Assembly: GCA_021159445.1 (NCBI GenBank)
Contig: JAGGRV010000081.1
Coordinates: forward strand, 1 to 5,208
DNA from: Deltaproteobacteria bacterium
GTDB lineage: Bacteria > Desulfobacterota > Dissulfuribacteria > Dissulfuribacterales > UBA3076
Direction: 5' to 3'
Length of the DNA: 5,208 nt
Shown here: in pieces, positions 1 through 5,208 of the stretch
Position numbering within the stretch: position 1 is the first letter of the stretch
Layout of the letters: each line of letters opens with the position of its first letter
Notes under the pieces: model-generated
What the model saw: the letters and a program-made list of their open reading frames with translations, nothing else
Database searches by the model: none
Told to the model about the DNA's origin: nothing
Position numbers and translations under genes: made by a program

Positions 1-589
1 AAGCACCATCAATTAAAGCAGAGCGCTCCATATCCCAGGAAATATTATCAAAAAAACCCTTCATTATCCATATGCCAAAGGGAAGCTGAAAAGCTACCAT
101 CACTAAAGCCACTCCACCGATGGTATTAAAGCCAAAACCACCGATAAGAGGGAGGTTATGTCCGATAATGGGGATATTTGTTATCCAGCGTAATACAAAA
201 TAAATTGGAATCAATAGGGTTACACTCGGAAAAGCATGCAGTATCAGAGTTGCGGAGAGAAACCCCTTCCTTCCTGCAAACTTCATACGTGATAGAGCAT
301 AGGCAGACATTGACGAAACAAAAACTACAATAGTGGTCATTACTGTAGCAAGAAGGAATGTATTGAGAGTCGCCAGCCATATACTCGGAAAATTAGGGCC
401 AAAAGGTGATTTCCACAAGAAACTCCAGTTGCTCAAGGTCCACCCTAATGACTTTAGTCCCTCTGTCCTGGTGGAAAATGTGGTAATAATTAACCATAAA
501 AAAACCAGGAAGATAGGCATACTAAATGCAATCAAAGCCCCATAGGCAAGAATAGATTTCAAATTTAAACGAAATTTATTTAATACCAT
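1..589 (-). CDS. MalG-type sugar ABC transporter permease, 3' end cut by window
   Basis: Second inner-membrane subunit of a CUT1 carbohydrate importer; with the MalF-type partner it forms the channel. The visible 196 residues start MVLNKFRLNL and contain hydrophobic segments at about residues 14-37, 71-98, 110-134 and 157-173. They end inside the cytoplasmic EAA loop (DMERSALIDGA, residues 186-196), which docks on the ATPase. MalG-like proteins are usually about 270-300 residues, so roughly 80-100 are missing past position 1. The start is the ATG at 589: it is the first start codon after an in-frame TAG and has AGGAG 12 bases upstream. It follows the other permease gene after 27 bases in the same direction, so it is surely in the same operon. 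Family assignment is firm from the segment pattern and EAA loop; substrate is unknown. Confidence 0.93.
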   Translation of the reverse strand, partial: MVLNKFRLNLKSILAYGALIAFSMPIFLVFLWLIITTFSTRTEGLKSLGWTLSNWSFLWKSPFGPNFPSIWLATLNTFLLATVMTTIVVFVSSMSAYALSRMKFAGRKGFLSATLILHAFPSVTLLIPIYFVLRWITNIPIIGHNLPLIGGFGFNTIGGVALVMVAFQLPFGIWIMKGFFDNISWDMERSALIDGA

Positions 590-601
590 TTTATTATCAT
601 T

Positions 602-606
602 CTCCT
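602..606 (-). promoter_or_regulatory. Ribosome binding site of the MalG-type permease gene
   Basis: AGGAG lies in the 27-base gap between the permease genes, 12 bases before the ATG at 589, slightly longer than ideal. Another ATG at 600-598 is only one base from the motif and opens a 6-codon frame ending in TAA, so it is unlikely to be used. The motif supports the start at 589. Confidence 0.65.
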
Positions 607-616
607 ATATATCTCA

Positions 617-1624
617 TTATAGCTGGTCAATTTTCGGTTCTTGAATTAATTCATTAAACTTGAATACACGCAAATATATAATTGCCATTATTATACCAAT
701 AATTACCAGGATAACTGCCCATGCTGAACCATAACCCCACTGAGTATTCCCGAAATAGCTGCTAAACGCGCGGTGATAAGCAGTTAATGACCATACTTCA
801 GTTTCATAAAGCCCTGGACCTCCATTTGTAAGAAGCAGAATTTGTTCAAAGGAGGTTAAAAGGGATAAAGTCTGATAAGTAGTAACAAAAAGAAGAGGCC
901 ATTTGATCATAGGAATAGTAATATAGCGAATGGTTTGCCAGGTTGAAGCTCCATCTACTTTTGAAGCTATCATATAATCTTTAGGTATAGCTTCAATAGC
1001 GGAAGAAAAAATAATCATCCCAAAGGAAGCTCCGATAAAACCATTCACTAAAATAATAAAAAGCCAGGGATTGGTATTAAGTAAGTATTCCCCTGTACCT
1101 ATGCCCAAGGGGCCAAGGATATGCTTATTTATAACCCCCATAGGAGCTGGTCCAGCTAAAGCTTTCCACATCATAATATAGACAACCACCGGAGTAAGGC
1201 GGCACATAAGCCATATTAAGCGAAAGGTAAAACCAACCCGCCTGTTGATGTTCGTAGTAATCAAGGCAATAACCAAAGCCATCCCCACATTGAAAAAAAT
1301 TAAGGTCATGCTCACATACATGAGAGTATTATTTAGAATCCTGGGGAAAAACCTATTAGTAAAGATCTTTACATAGTTATCTAAGGTCCAGTTTGCTGGC
1401 TGCCACCATTTGAGTATTCCAAAATTCGTCATATCCAGATTGGTAAAACTTAAAATAAAAACCATAACTAAGGGAATAAAAAAGAATAAAGTTACCACTA
1501 TAAGAGTAGGGGTAAGAAAAGCATATGGCAATAAACCGCTCTTTAATTTAGAAAAAAGTGATTTTGAGTCTGGAAAACTGGAGAGGGAACTCCTTTCCCT
1601 CTCCAGTTGGAAATTATTACTCAT
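617..1624 (-). CDS. MalF-type sugar ABC transporter permease
   Basis: First inner-membrane subunit of a CUT1 sugar importer, 335 residues, of normal length for the family. After a polar N-terminal stretch of about 30 residues come hydrophobic segments near 33-60, 100-123, 135-153, 186-209, 243-258 and 300-320. The EAA loop lies around 213-240 (YMIASKVDGA, with IAS where EAA is usual, then an IP pair); it contacts the ATPase. LTNGGPG near 265-271 is a conserved CUT1 permease feature. The ATG overlaps the binding-protein stop in an ATGA (1624-1621), pointing to translational coupling; only a weak AAGG precedes it. Codons 6-16, before the first membrane segment, are written into a perfect 14-bp hairpin, so the sequence RERSSLSS there may be dictated by RNA structure rather than protein function. 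Substrate unknown. Confidence 0.95.
   Translation of the reverse strand: MSNNFQLERERSSLSSFPDSKSLFSKLKSGLLPYAFLTPTLIVVTLFFFIPLVMVFILSFTNLDMTNFGILKWWQPANWTLDNYVKIFTNRFFPRILNNTLMYVSMTLIFFNVGMALVIALITTNINRRVGFTFRLIWLMCRLTPVVVYIMMWKALAGPAPMGVINKHILGPLGIGTGEYLLNTNPWLFIILVNGFIGASFGMIIFSSAIEAIPKDYMIASKVDGASTWQTIRYITIPMIKWPLLFVTTYQTLSLLTSFEQILLLTNGGPGLYETEVWSLTAYHRAFSSYFGNTQWGYGSAWAVILVIIGIIMAIIYLRVFKFNELIQEPKIDQL
1576..1608 (-). promoter_or_regulatory. Strong intragenic hairpin at the start of the MalF-type permease gene
   Basis: Perfect inverted repeat: a 14-base arm (minus strand AACTGGAGAGGGAA), a 5-base loop AGGAG, and the exact complementary arm TTCCCTCTCCAGTT, half of it G/C. In the mRNA it begins 12 bases after the binding-protein stop and at base 17 of the permease frame. 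The second arm runs into TTTT, so it resembles a weak intrinsic terminator, but the U run is short and partly paired. Likely roles, by inference, are partial attenuation after the binding-protein gene, a block to 3' exonucleases, or damping of permease translation. It is read as codons (QLERERSSLSS), so transcription must pass through it at least sometimes. The structure is certain at sequence level; its role is not. Confidence 0.75.
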
Positions 1625-2988
1625 TTAATGATTACCTTATCTCCTAATTCACGATTAAGTCCTTCTACTACAAAATCTACTGCCTTTTCAGGAGTAAAAT
1701 CACCACCTACACACGCTGCCAGGGCTTCATAAGTTACTGTAGAATAAGTGCCCCAGTAAGGATTGTTAGGTAGGAAAGTAGTGTAATCTAACATGTAAAG
1801 CGCTTCACTCAGTAAGCGAGATTCCTTGTAGAACTTATATTCTGTCTGACCTTTAAGGATTCCCAGATGAGTGCTAGCAATTGCATGACGAGTATTGGGA
1901 CCATAGTTAGTGACTTTGGCAATTAGAGCTACTGCTAAGTCCGGATATTTACACTGGGAACTGACTAGATAAGCTAATGGATGTGTAAGGGAATTGGGTT
2001 TACCACCCTTCTCTGCAGCCGGGATCAGTCCAAACCCAAAGTTCTCCCACATATAAGCTTCGCCACCAAGGTCTTTAAGGAATTTTTCTGCCCACTCAGC
2101 CCATTGCCATGTCCCACCGACCCAGAAGAGTACCTTACTAGTGACTCCAGGATGCCATGCTGAAGACCAATCTAAGCCAAGACAGCCCATTGATCCATAT
2201 TTTTGAGCAGCGTCATAGAAGAACTTATAATATTTCAAGCCAGCTGTCTTGTCAAAGACTAATTTACCAGTTGCCGAATCAATGGTTTCTCCACCGAAGG
2301 CGTAGTAGAAAGGAGTGAAATCAGGGCCATTCTTCGGACGAGTCCAGAAGCCGTTACCTGGCTCAACAACACCCTTATCTACTGCCTGTTTGGCTGTCTC
2401 TAACATATCATAAAGGGTAAATTCACCTTTTTCGATTTTCCCGGATAATGCTGCTATTTCTCCATCTGACCAACCAAGTTTCTTTAATAGGGTTTTATTC
2501 CAATAGAGCGGTCGAGCTTCAGCATCTTGAGGAACACCCCAAGTCTCACCTTTATATTTAGTGCAATCCCATAGAGTATCAAAGACAAGATTATATATGG
2601 GGAACTCTTTTATTATTCCGTCCAGAGCAATAATCCGGCCCGCTTCAGCCTGGGTACCAATATATTCATGTCCAGTCAACCAAATATCAGGCGATTCTCC
2701 AGCACCATAGCCAAGTACAAACTCAGTTATATACTCACCCCAATCCAGGTTATCCTGTATAACTTCTACTTTTACACGGCGGGGATCACCCATAGCCTCT
2801 AAATCAGCATTGAGATCTTTTTCGGCTACTAAGAAATTAAGGCCACGCCAGTTTTCCATGGGAGGTTTTGCTCTACAACGAACCTTAATAGGAATAATAT
2901 CCAAATCCTGAGCTAAAGCCATAGCTGTAAAAGACATAACCAGAATTACTATTAATGAAATACTTAACAAACTTTTTGAAGCTTTCAT
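1621..2988 (-). CDS. Extracellular sugar-binding protein of the ABC importer (family 1 solute-binding)
   Basis: Captures the substrate outside the cytoplasmic membrane and delivers it to the permease pair. The protein has 455 residues, normal for the sugar-binding family 1. Residues 1-26 are a classic signal peptide: Lys at 2 and 5, a hydrophobic core, and ALA before Gln27 as a signal-peptidase-I site. There is no lipobox cysteine, so it is probably a free periplasmic protein, not a lipoprotein. The mature N-terminal lobe contains a family-like stretch at about 87-124 (ITEFVLGYGAGESPDIWLTG, then QAEAGRIIALD). The protein is rich in Trp and Tyr, typical of sugar-stacking clefts, for example around 273-309. 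Start: ATG at 2988 with AAAAGGAGG 8 bases upstream. Its stop overlaps the permease start by 4 bases. Sugar type cannot be deduced; binding of a disaccharide or oligosaccharide is plausible. Confidence 0.95.
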   Translation of the reverse strand: MKASKSLLSISLIVILVMSFTAMALAQDLDIIPIKVRCRAKPPMENWRGLNFLVAEKDLNADLEAMGDPRRVKVEVIQDNLDWGEYITEFVLGYGAGESPDIWLTGHEYIGTQAEAGRIIALDGIIKEFPIYNLVFDTLWDCTKYKGETWGVPQDAEARPLYWNKTLLKKLGWSDGEIAALSGKIEKGEFTLYDMLETAKQAVDKGVVEPGNGFWTRPKNGPDFTPFYYAFGGETIDSATGKLVFDKTAGLKYYKFFYDAAQKYGSMGCLGLDWSSAWHPGVTSKVLFWVGGTWQWAEWAEKFLKDLGGEAYMWENFGFGLIPAAEKGGKPNSLTHPLAYLVSSQCKYPDLAVALIAKVTNYGPNTRHAIASTHLGILKGQTEYKFYKESRLLSEALYMLDYTTFLPNNPYWGTYSTVTYEALAACVGGDFTPEKAVDFVVEGLNRELGDKVIIK

Positions 2989-2996
2989 TCTTGCTT

Positions 2997-3005
2997 CCTC
3001 CTTTT
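2997..3005 (-). promoter_or_regulatory. Strong ribosome binding site of the binding-protein gene
   Basis: AAAAGGAGG sits 8 bases before the ATG at 2988, near-optimal in both match and spacing. It fixes the start and fits the high expression usually needed for a binding protein. It contrasts with the weak AAGG in front of the downstream permease. Confidence 0.85.
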
Positions 3006-3055
3006 AAAATTTTGAAAATCTACTCAAGATATTAGATTAACTAATTTTCCTTTCT

Positions 3056-3065
3056 ATCACCTCCT
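3056..3065 (-). promoter_or_regulatory. Orphan perfect Shine-Dalgarno sequence with no usable start codon
   Basis: AGGAGGTGAT matches the complement of the bacterial 16S rRNA 3' tail over 10 bases, yet no ATG, GTG or TTG lies 4-15 bases downstream. The first NTG beyond it, a TTG at 3027, is about 30 bases away and opens only a 7-codon frame. The GTG inside the motif also opens only 7 codons (GTG to TAA). It may be a relic of a lost gene or a ribosome standby site in the leader of the binding-protein mRNA. The sequence match is certain; function is unknown. Confidence 0.4.
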
Positions 3066-3073
3066 CTTAATTT

Positions 3074-3091
3074 TGTAGAGTACCATCTACA
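3074..3091. promoter_or_regulatory. Operator-like palindrome upstream of the binding-protein gene
   Basis: Perfect 6-base arms TGTAGA and TCTACA around a 6-base spacer, centred about 95 bases before the binding-protein ATG. RpiR-family regulators bind palindromes of about this size, and some known family operators have TGTA/TACA ends (HexR type), so the neighbouring regulator is a candidate. A TAGACA resembling a -35 box lies 11 bases before it on the minus strand (3108-3103), but no good -10 follows at normal spacing. As RNA it could also form a short stem. Confidence 0.35.
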
Positions 3092-3142
3092 GAAATCCGC
3101 TATGTCTAGATACTCTTATTGCTCCAAACGATTTTTTCTATC

Positions 3143-3162
3143 GGGTTCGATAAATCGAACCC
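3143..3162. repeat. 20-base perfect palindrome between ATPase and binding-protein genes
   Basis: GGGTTCGAT, a 2-base centre, then ATCGAACCC: nine-base perfect arms. As RNA it gives an 8-bp stem with a 4-base loop, about 50 bases after the ATPase stop codon. On the minus strand it is followed by GATAGAAAAAATCG, not a U run, so it is not a standard intrinsic terminator in the direction of transcription; nor is there a U run on the other side. It may be a transcription-factor site, an mRNA-stabilising or processing hairpin, or one copy of a short dispersed palindromic repeat. Copy number in the genome would separate these. Confidence 0.55.
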
Positions 3163-3212
3163 TTACATCTCTGCCATTCTAGATCTTCTTTAATTTTATG
3201 AACAGTAGAAAA

Positions 3213-4298
3213 TTAATTCAACAACAGGGATTTTTCTGTATTTTTATCAAAAAGATGAATCTTGTTTACATTAAAGTGTAATTTAACTTTTTCCCCCATT
3301 TTCTTTGTAAATGGGGGAGTAGTAAGCACTTTAATTTGCAAATTCCCTAATTTAACGGTAACTAATACCTGCATCCCCATAGGTTCGACCACGTAAACTT
3401 CAGCTTCTTCTCCTTTTTTGTGGTCAATTTTTATATCCTCAGGCCTGATACCTAACACTATTTTATTGTCTTGAGAATGAGATTGAGTAAACTTACCAAT
3501 CTTTGAGGGAATTTCAATAGTAATATCTTTATTCTTCAAAAGAAATTGTTCTTCTGATTGTCCTAGAGAAACATCAATAAAGTTCATAGGGGGACTTCCT
3601 ATAAAACCGGCCACAAACAGATTCACCGGTCGATTATATAGCTCATCAGATGAACTATATTGCTGAAGTTTTCCTAATTGTAATAAGGCTATTTTATCAG
3701 ACATAGTCATAGCCTCTACCTGGTCATGAGTTACAAAAATGGTAGTAATGCCTAATTTTCTCTGTAATCTTTTAAGCTCTGCTCTCATCAAGGTTCTAAG
3801 CTTGGCATCTAAATTGGAGAGGGGTTCATCTAAAAGCAGGATATCTGGTTTTTTAATTAAAGCTCTACAAACAGCCACTCTTTGCTGTTGCCCTCCGGAA
3901 AGTTGAGCCGGTTTTCTATCCAATAATTCTTCTATCTGAACCAATTTTGCTACTTCTTTAACTCTTCTTTCTCTCTCCTCCTTAGGAATTTTTCGTAATT
4001 TTAAGGGAAATGTTATATTATCAAATACAGTCATATGAGGATAAAGGGCATAACTTTGAAAGACCATACCGATTTTTCTATCTTTGGGTAAAACTTCATT
4101 TACAATCTTATCTCCGAAATAAATACCTCCGGCAGTGGGCTTATAAATTCCAGCTATCATAAGTAGGGTGGTGGTTTTTCCGCATCCCGAAGGTCCAAGT
4201 AAAGCTACAAACTCACCATCATTTATCTCGAGGTTGAAATTATTTACTGCTTTGACTTTTCCGAAGTGTTTACTTAAATTTTTAAGCCTTACTTCCAT
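3213..4298 (-). CDS. Sugar ABC transporter ATPase, MsmX/UgpC/MalK type
   Basis: Cytoplasmic ATP-hydrolysing subunit that works as a dimer on the EAA loops of the permeases; 361 residues, full length. All catalytic motifs are present: Walker A GPSGCGKTT (35-43), Q-loop Gln81 (FQSYALYPHMT), signature LSGGQQQR (133-140), Walker B ILLLDEP (153-159), D-loop SNLDAKLR (161-168) and switch His191. Residues from about 235 form the C-terminal regulatory TOBE/OB part seen in MalK, UgpC and MsmX, with PPMNF (236-240) and GIRPEDI (283-289). Start: ATG 4298 with AAGGAG (4316-4311) 12 bases upstream. The gene is 136 bases after the regulator and 224 bases before the binding protein. MsmX-like ATPases often serve several transporters, and the gap on both sides would suit separate expression, but its position here argues it powers this one. 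Confidence 0.97.
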   Translation of the reverse strand: MEVRLKNLSKHFGKVKAVNNFNLEINDGEFVALLGPSGCGKTTTLLMIAGIYKPTAGGIYFGDKIVNEVLPKDRKIGMVFQSYALYPHMTVFDNITFPLKLRKIPKEERERRVKEVAKLVQIEELLDRKPAQLSGGQQQRVAVCRALIKKPDILLLDEPLSNLDAKLRTLMRAELKRLQRKLGITTIFVTHDQVEAMTMSDKIALLQLGKLQQYSSSDELYNRPVNLFVAGFIGSPPMNFIDVSLGQSEEQFLLKNKDITIEIPSKIGKFTQSHSQDNKIVLGIRPEDIKIDHKKGEEAEVYVVEPMGMQVLVTVKLGNLQIKVLTTPPFTKKMGEKVKLHFNVNKIHLFDKNTEKSLLLN

Positions 4299-4332
4299 TT
4301 TTTTGCCAATCTCCTTAGGGTATATTAAAATA

Positions 4333-4362
4333 TTTATATACTGCTAATACTTTCATTTCTAA
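4333..4362 (-). promoter_or_regulatory. Possible sigma-70-type promoter before the ATPase gene
   Basis: A TTAGAA box (4362-4357, 4 of 6 to TTGACA) and TATAAA (4338-4333, 5 of 6 to TATAAT) are separated by 18 bases, about 35-65 bases before the ATPase ATG. The region is very AT-rich, so a chance match is likely enough to keep confidence low. A 13-base palindrome covers the -35 box. Confidence 0.3.
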
Positions 4363-4367
4363 GAAAT
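4355..4367. promoter_or_regulatory. Small palindrome over the putative -35 box
   Basis: ATTTCT, one central base, AGAAAT: perfect 6-base arms in the gap between regulator and ATPase genes. It overlaps the candidate -35 hexamer at 4357-4362, a position where a bound repressor would block transcription. AT-rich DNA produces such palindromes by chance, so this is a weak operator candidate. Confidence 0.25.
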
Positions 4368-4394
4368 CAATCGCCCTTATAGCCGACTTATTAG

Positions 4395-4409
4395 TATAGA
4401 CCCTCTATA
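4395..4409. promoter_or_regulatory. Operator-like palindrome just after the regulator gene
   Basis: TATAGA, spacer CCC, TCTATA: perfect 6-base arms, 26 bases past the regulator stop codon and about 100 bases before the ATPase ATG. Its half-site resembles the TGTAGA half-site at 3074-3091, differing at one base, but the spacer is 3 bases rather than 6, which would change the half-site phasing. As RNA the 3-base loop and absence of a U run argue against a terminator. A -10-like TATACT overlaps it on the minus strand without a good -35. Confidence 0.3.
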
Positions 4410-4434
4410 AAGGTAATTTCTTGTAAAACTTAAG

Positions 4435-5208
4435 TTATAAAATTTCCTGTTTTTTTAATTCAATCAACAAACATAAAACTTCAATTATACTTATCTGAGC
4501 CATTCTAGTAGTTACCCCTTCGCTACCCAAAGGTTGCTCATCTATACCAGTGGCCAAAATTATATCTGACTTTTTAGCCATCGGCGATTGTAAATAGTTT
4601 GTCAAAATAATAATTTTACAACCCTTTTTCTTTGCCATTACTACAGCATCATAAACAAGATTGGTCGAACCAGAATGAGACAAGACAAAAAGTACATCAT
4701 TCTTCCCTATTCTATTTATTAAAAGGGGTATTAAACTAAAATCATCAGACCATTGACTATTAATTTCCAATTTCAATAGTTTATGGTTAAGTAACTTAGC
4801 TAAAGCAGCAGTTCCACCTGCACCTATAATTAATACTGAATCTGAATTAATAATATTCAAATATGCTTCTTTTAACGCGGAAATAGATAATATTTTAAAT
4901 GTATTACTAATAGTGTGCGAGAATAACTGTTGAACTTTATTAAGTAACAATGGTATGCTATCATTTGAATTTATCTCTGAATAAGTCTTTTTATAATTTA
5001 AGGCAAGATCTCTTGTAATATCAATCTTTAAATCGGTATATCCATTAATCCCAATTCTTCTACATAACCGTATTATTGTCGATACGCTAACTCCTACCTT
5101 TTCAGCCAAGACATTAATTGGCAATTTTATTACCTCTTCTGGGTAATTTTTTACAAATGTTGCAACTCTTTTTTCTGCTTTACCTAAATGAATAAAAGCA
5201 GAATTAAT
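4435..5208 (-). CDS. RpiR-family transcriptional regulator (HTH plus SIS domain), 5' end cut by window
   Basis: DNA-binding regulator that senses phosphorylated sugars. The frame is open to the window edge, giving 257 visible residues; family members are about 280, so roughly 15-25 N-terminal residues and the start codon lie beyond 5208. The visible N-terminus (KAEKRVATFVKNYPEEVIKL) is the conserved beginning of the RpiR HTH domain, so the TTG at 5124 inside this frame is not the true start. The helix-turn-helix is at visible residues 34-53 (LAEKVGVSVSTIIRLCRRIG). The SIS sugar-phosphate domain follows at about 120-250, with GAGGTAALA (129-137) and the SHSGST phosphate-binding motif (167-172). 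It most likely controls the transporter genes that follow in the same direction, 136 bases downstream. Whether it represses or activates, and which sugar phosphate it reads, cannot be told. Confidence 0.95.
   Translation of the reverse strand: MNSAFIHLGKAEKRVATFVKNYPEEVIKLPINVLAEKVGVSVSTIIRLCRRIGINGYTDLKIDITRDLALNYKKTYSEINSNDSIPLLLNKVQQLFSHTISNTFKILSISALKEAYLNIINSDSVLIIGAGGTAALAKLLNHKLLKLEINSQWSDDFSLIPLLINRIGKNDVLFVLSHSGSTNLVYDAVVMAKKKGCKIIILTNYLQSPMAKKSDIILATGIDEQPLGSEGVTTRMAQISIIEVLCLLIELKKQEIL

Noticed and set aside
156..380. 74-codon minus-strand open frame
   Set aside because: It lies in another frame inside the MalG-type permease, which shows a clear family pattern; the Cys- and Tyr-rich translation resembles nothing and has no ribosome binding site that I can see.
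333..545. 70-codon plus-strand open frame
   Set aside because: Antisense to the MalG-type permease codons; a shadow of that gene.
1410..1628. 72-codon plus-strand open frame crossing the hairpin
   Set aside because: Antisense to the MalF-type permease start, whose frame is supported by membrane segments and the ATGA overlap.
1981..2163. 60-codon plus-strand open frame
   Set aside because: Antisense to the conserved binding-protein gene, with no independent support.
3028..3033. TAATAT as a -10 box for the binding-protein gene
   Set aside because: No -35-like hexamer lies 16-18 bases upstream, and the spacer is so AT-rich that a lone match means little.
3031..3045. Small inverted repeat ATTAG-N5-CTAAT in the binding-protein leader
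   Set aside because: Five-base AT-rich arms are expected by chance in this composition.
3143..3162. Intrinsic terminator after the ATPase gene
   Set aside because: The stem is good but there is no U run after it on the minus strand (GATAGAAAAAATCG follows), so I list it as a palindrome only.
5122..5124. TTG as the start of the RpiR-family gene
   Set aside because: It falls inside the conserved HTH domain, and the frame continues upstream to the window edge with family-typical residues, so the gene is truncated by the window instead.

Overview
The window is AT-rich bacterial DNA carrying one sugar-uptake locus. Every gene I can support lies on the minus strand, so transcription runs from high to low coordinates. 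In that order: an RpiR-family regulator with a sugar-phosphate-binding SIS domain (4435-5208, 5' end cut by the window), an MsmX/UgpC-type ABC ATPase (3213-4298), a secreted solute-binding protein (1621-2988), a MalF-type permease (617-1624) and a MalG-type permease (1-589, 3' end cut). Together these are a complete carbohydrate uptake transporter of the CUT1 class, with its own ATPase and a probable local regulator. The substrate cannot be read from the sequence; a sugar, oligosaccharide or sugar derivative whose phosphorylated product is sensed by the regulator is the natural inference.

Working model: the binding protein captures the sugar outside the cytoplasmic membrane, the two permeases form the channel, and two copies of the ATPase power import. 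The RpiR-like protein senses a sugar phosphate and controls transcription through palindromes in the two larger gaps. The 136-base gap (4299-4434) holds a tentative promoter and two small palindromes. The 224-base gap (2989-3212) holds a 20-base palindrome, an 18-base operator-like palindrome, a perfect Shine-Dalgarno sequence with no start codon behind it, and the real ribosome binding site of the binding-protein gene. The last three genes are tightly packed: a 4-base ATGA overlap, then a 27-base gap.

The most distinctive structure is a perfect 14-bp hairpin at 1576-1608. It lies inside the first codons of the MalF-type permease gene, 12 bases after the binding-protein stop codon. It is well placed to lower permease output relative to the binding protein by attenuation or mRNA protection.

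The organism cannot be named from this window. AT richness, strong AGGAGG ribosome binding sites, and a binding protein with an ordinary signal-peptidase-I signal rather than a lipoprotein signal suggest a bacterium with a diderm or otherwise atypical envelope (for example Thermotogota-, Dictyoglomota- or Atribacterota-like), but this is only inference. I see no RNA genes, CRISPR arrays, insertion sequences or phage genes, and no gene-free stretch over 300 bases. Overall this is an ordinary transporter locus with some interesting regulatory structure, not an obviously new system.
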